Shown: in pieces, positions 61,201 to 64,000 of the stretch
Layout of the letters: the number at the start of each line of letters is the position of its first letter
Numbering within the stretch: position 1 is the first letter of the stretch
Assembly: GCA_037833965.1 (NCBI GenBank)
Contig: AP031352.1
Span: 2,770,501-2,834,500, forward strand
Source: Marchantia polymorpha subsp. ruderalis
Lineage: Eukaryota > Streptophyta > Marchantiopsida > Marchantiales > Marchantiaceae
Length of the DNA stretch: 64,000 nt
Direction of reading: 5' to 3'
Notes under the pieces: model-generated
Databases searched by the model: none
Seen by the model: only the letters and a program-made list of their open reading frames with translations
What the model was told of the DNA's origin: nothing
Position numbers and translations under genes: made by a program

Positions 61201-63600
61201 ACATATGTAATGGGTACCGTGAGCAGCACTCTTAGTCCTGTGTGAATATGACAGCAACGGTTACATGCATGAGGTTCGGTAAGTAGGTGATAATCCTCGC
61301 TCTACATGTTGATGATTTCCTCCTTTTAGTAGATTCAGATATTTATATTCTTCACATTTCCTTCAAGTGAACGAGTACATACTGTAACTGATTTTTAAGA
61401 TAAAGGATTTAGTCCAATATATTGAGTTTTGAACCTGAGATTTCTAGAAATAATTGCTTCTTCCATATGCATCATGAATGATAAACCGACGATGTATATC
61501 TACGATTTTCAATGCTCAATCGCCGTCCGACAACAGTGCCACTGGAAGCAGGTGGTCTCAAACTAGAAACAGCTGCAATGAGCTTAAAGATTACTTCAGA
61601 AACTTCAGAATGTCTAAATCGACAATCGGCCTCCAGATATTGTACCATTCCAGCAGTAAGATAAAATACATAATCTATACCACCGTCTGTATAAGATCTG
61701 GTATGCGATTTGGAGTTACAACAGTTACTCCACTTCTTCCTTCACTCCATTGGCAGCTTGCAAAACAAGTATTTTGAAATTTCATAAGTACACCAGATCA
61801 CGATCACTATATTGGTGAAATTCTCATATCATCTAAAATAATTTTTAATTTTTTTCACTTTCTTTTGTGATGCAAATTGGGACTGTTGTGGAGATAGTGA
61901 TGCAACACGCAAAAAATACTGATGCTAGAAGGCTGTGAAGGTAGACACATTTTTGTTTAGAACCTTCACCGCCCCATATGAATGTTTAGTTCATTATACA
62001 TTTAGTGTCAGTCCCAACTCAGAAAATACAGTTTTTCATTCACTTATTGCTCATATTGACAAGGAAGATATCATGCAACTGGAATTCGGAAGAGTGATGT
62101 ACAATTGTCTGACTTTTTTCTTGTGCATGCAATTTCGGGGATATAGGAGTTGCAACTCCTAAGAAGTTGACAGTAAGTTTCTGACTGCAGCTTTAATGTA
62201 TCACTGGGACTTCAAACATTTCAGACACAGCAGGGAATTGACCGTAGGGTTGAATGATATCTATGCCAACTTTTCGTTATAATCTTGCGAAACATCTGTA
62301 CACCATAGACCATAAGGAATGACTGTCATGAAATTTTAAATTTTTCCTTGTGAGTAAACGTGCGCTATATTCATCCAAATGCCACATAAGTCTCATACAT
62401 CGTGTCTTGAATAAGAGATGATCGTCTAGAAGCAGGATTCGCTGAGACCAACGTGAGGAAGAGTATGCACCTTCTATCCGTATGTTTTATAGAAAGTCAA
62501 AACTTCTATCTTGCATTGTACCAATGAATTGAGTTGGATGTTGGAGCTGCATGTTAAGCTTTTCAATAACACTCATTGAAAACTCAGTCCCAAGCACCTT
62601 CACACGTATTAAATGATATGGCTCCAATCGTGCTTGAAACTTTTGCTAAACCGAATGATCACTTTTTCAGCAGGCAAGATGTCTTTACAACATTGTGCAA
62701 GATCAGTCTTGAATTTCGTAAAACAGCGTAGCTGCCCTTGACGGAACCCGGCTATGATCTGCATAAAAAAGGTCAAATGTCAGCGAGTGTGCAAATAACT
62801 CTTTCTCTAGAAGCTGTCAACGAGGTCATTTATGTGGCAGGCCCTTTGGTGTTCTTTATTGCAAGTTGTGTGGATGAGTGACAGCTTATCAGAGCTGAAT
62901 ACTTGAGGAAGAGCTTCATTTATCGTTCGATACGATCCTCATAGAAACTTTGTATGTCCTGATTGATATATGAATTGTTCCAAACAGTTGCTGTTTGAGG
63001 AATATGTCTCCAAGTTGACAGTAATCGGCAGACTGATGTAGTGATGCCATCAGTTGAACAATAGTTTGTTGACTCTAGACCAGAGCATATCAATTGTCCC
63101 TTGTGTATGATACTTAAGAAATCATGTTGTGAACGAGTTTGACTATTTTAGAAACTCACCTTTTTGTTCTATGAAGTGCTTAACATCCATTGGTTTTGCA
63201 TGAGTGTGAATTCACTCAGAGCTAACATCGACAAGAATATGGAGTCTTTCCAAAAGTTTAGTTCATAGACCATAATTCATCGAAGGTTAATAAGAACGTG
63301 GAATTACCTATGGGTTCTAGACAACGAGATGAATACCTGTAGAAAATTTGGTGATATATTATGGTTACAACAAGGCATAGCAGTGACTGATGATTTGCAT
63401 AATATTCTACTCTTATAAGTGCCATGTGACTCCTTGTCAGTGTCTCTGATAATTACCAGATAGTGGCAGCTCTGCAAATATGCATTCATGAAATGAGATT
63501 CTCATACAACTGGTCTGATTAGTTACTTGATGAACAGGTAAAACACCAGGTCCTTCAAATATACTGAAAACATAAAGTGGAAATAAGGGTTTGCAACAAT
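61201..63600. other. No gene confidently recognised
   Basis: Composition returns towards that of the genic regions. Short ORFs (61478-61777 plus, 61935-62162 plus) lack motifs. The right part may be 3' flank of the minus-strand gene that enters from the right edge. Confidence 0.4.
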
Positions 63601-63624
63601 TAATGTCAAAAATTGAAAATGCTA

Positions 63625-64000
63625 TCAGTGCAAAGCGGATTCTGGTTTCACTACCCATTGTCGCCTTCCAAATCCAGGCATGAAATCGAGTAAGTGAGCA
63701 CTGAGAGCAACGTCTTGGTTGAACGCCACATTGCAGTAGCGGATTGAAGTCTGCATGGATCGTTCCAGACATGCGAGCTGTTACCTTACTCAGAATCTGT
63801 ATTGAAACTCCGTCTTTAAGATACTTTCAGGCTTTCAGGAAACTATAGTATGTGCGTCTCTCCGACCAGTCAGGAATGTTCCAGTGGAACTCTTTGTTCT
63901 TAAAAATGTCATGTATCACAGCATTGGTTTCCAGCGCCTGCATCTGATCTCCATCTTCTTGCGAAGCAGTGAGCCAGGAAGGAATGTACTCGTCGTCAAA
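63625..64000 (-). pseudogene. 3' exons of an unidentified gene or pseudogene, with an in-frame TGA
   Basis: From the right edge the minus strand reads FDDEYIPSWLTASQEDGDQM, then QALETNAVIHDIFKNKEFHW and NIPDWSERRTYYSFLKA, then TGA (63829-63827), then in the same frame KYLKDGVSIQILSK and a GTAACA donor at 63785/63784. A second segment starts after a CATGCAG acceptor at 63750 in phase: TSIRYCNVAFNQDVALSAHL, then LDFMPGFGRRQWVV, stop at 63625. The protein-like text on both sides of the TGA suggests a disabled gene. A real C-terminus at FLKA is also possible, with the rest being chance. I do not recognise the family. The 5' part is outside the window. Confidence 0.4.

Overview
This is a nuclear genome window from a land plant. 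The spliced genes have GT-AG introns. They are a plastid-type class I fructose-bisphosphate aldolase, a trihelix (GT-type) transcription factor, and STT3, the catalytic subunit of oligosaccharyltransferase. Ty1/Copia and LINE relics and abundant simple repeats complete the picture. I lean towards a bryophyte, probably a moss, because of the low gene density, strongly AT-rich gene-poor blocks and the style of the protein sequences; the sequence alone does not prove this.

Layout: 0.1-2.6 kb, aldolase gene on the minus strand, seven in-phase exons, 3' end beyond the left edge. 4.4-4.7 kb, a possible small secreted peptide ORF. 5.2-5.6 kb, a LINE reverse-transcriptase tail. 6.13-8.57 kb, a degenerate Copia element on the minus strand with two LTRs, a tRNA-Met-type primer site and a matching 5-bp target duplication. 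8.6-19.4 kb, mostly unassigned, with protein-like minus-strand segments at 14.4-17.0 kb that may be exons of a gene I cannot name. 19.8-21.2 kb, an intronless trihelix gene (minus), followed upstream by about 1.1 kb of very GC-rich, GA/CT-asymmetric leader. 22-33.9 kb, intergenic, with further weak exon candidates. 33.9-40.0 kb, a second, larger but broken Copia element (minus) with an unusual 5' leader. 40.0-43.5 kb, very AT-rich DNA containing an ancient, C-to-T-eroded Copia reverse transcriptase fragment. 44.3-51.6 kb, the STT3 gene (minus, six exons). 54.4-61.2 kb, another AT-rich gene-poor block. 63.6-64.0 kb, 3' exons of a gene or pseudogene entering from the right edge (minus), with an in-frame TGA.

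The most notable structure is a tandem array of about 225-bp units (ten full copies plus partial and diverged ones) lying wholly inside the last, 3.7-kb intron of STT3. Its last exon is on the far side of the array, so the gene is missed if only the long ORFs are read. Part of the array has an alternating two-variant, roughly 450-bp higher-order pattern.

I see no operon-like or pathway-level link among the genes: aldolase serves plastid carbon metabolism, STT3 serves N-glycosylation in the ER, and the trihelix protein is a nuclear regulator. I found no convincing novel multi-gene system. The points worth following up are the STT3 intron array, the unidentified exon clusters, the right-edge gene with its internal stop, and the hairpins.
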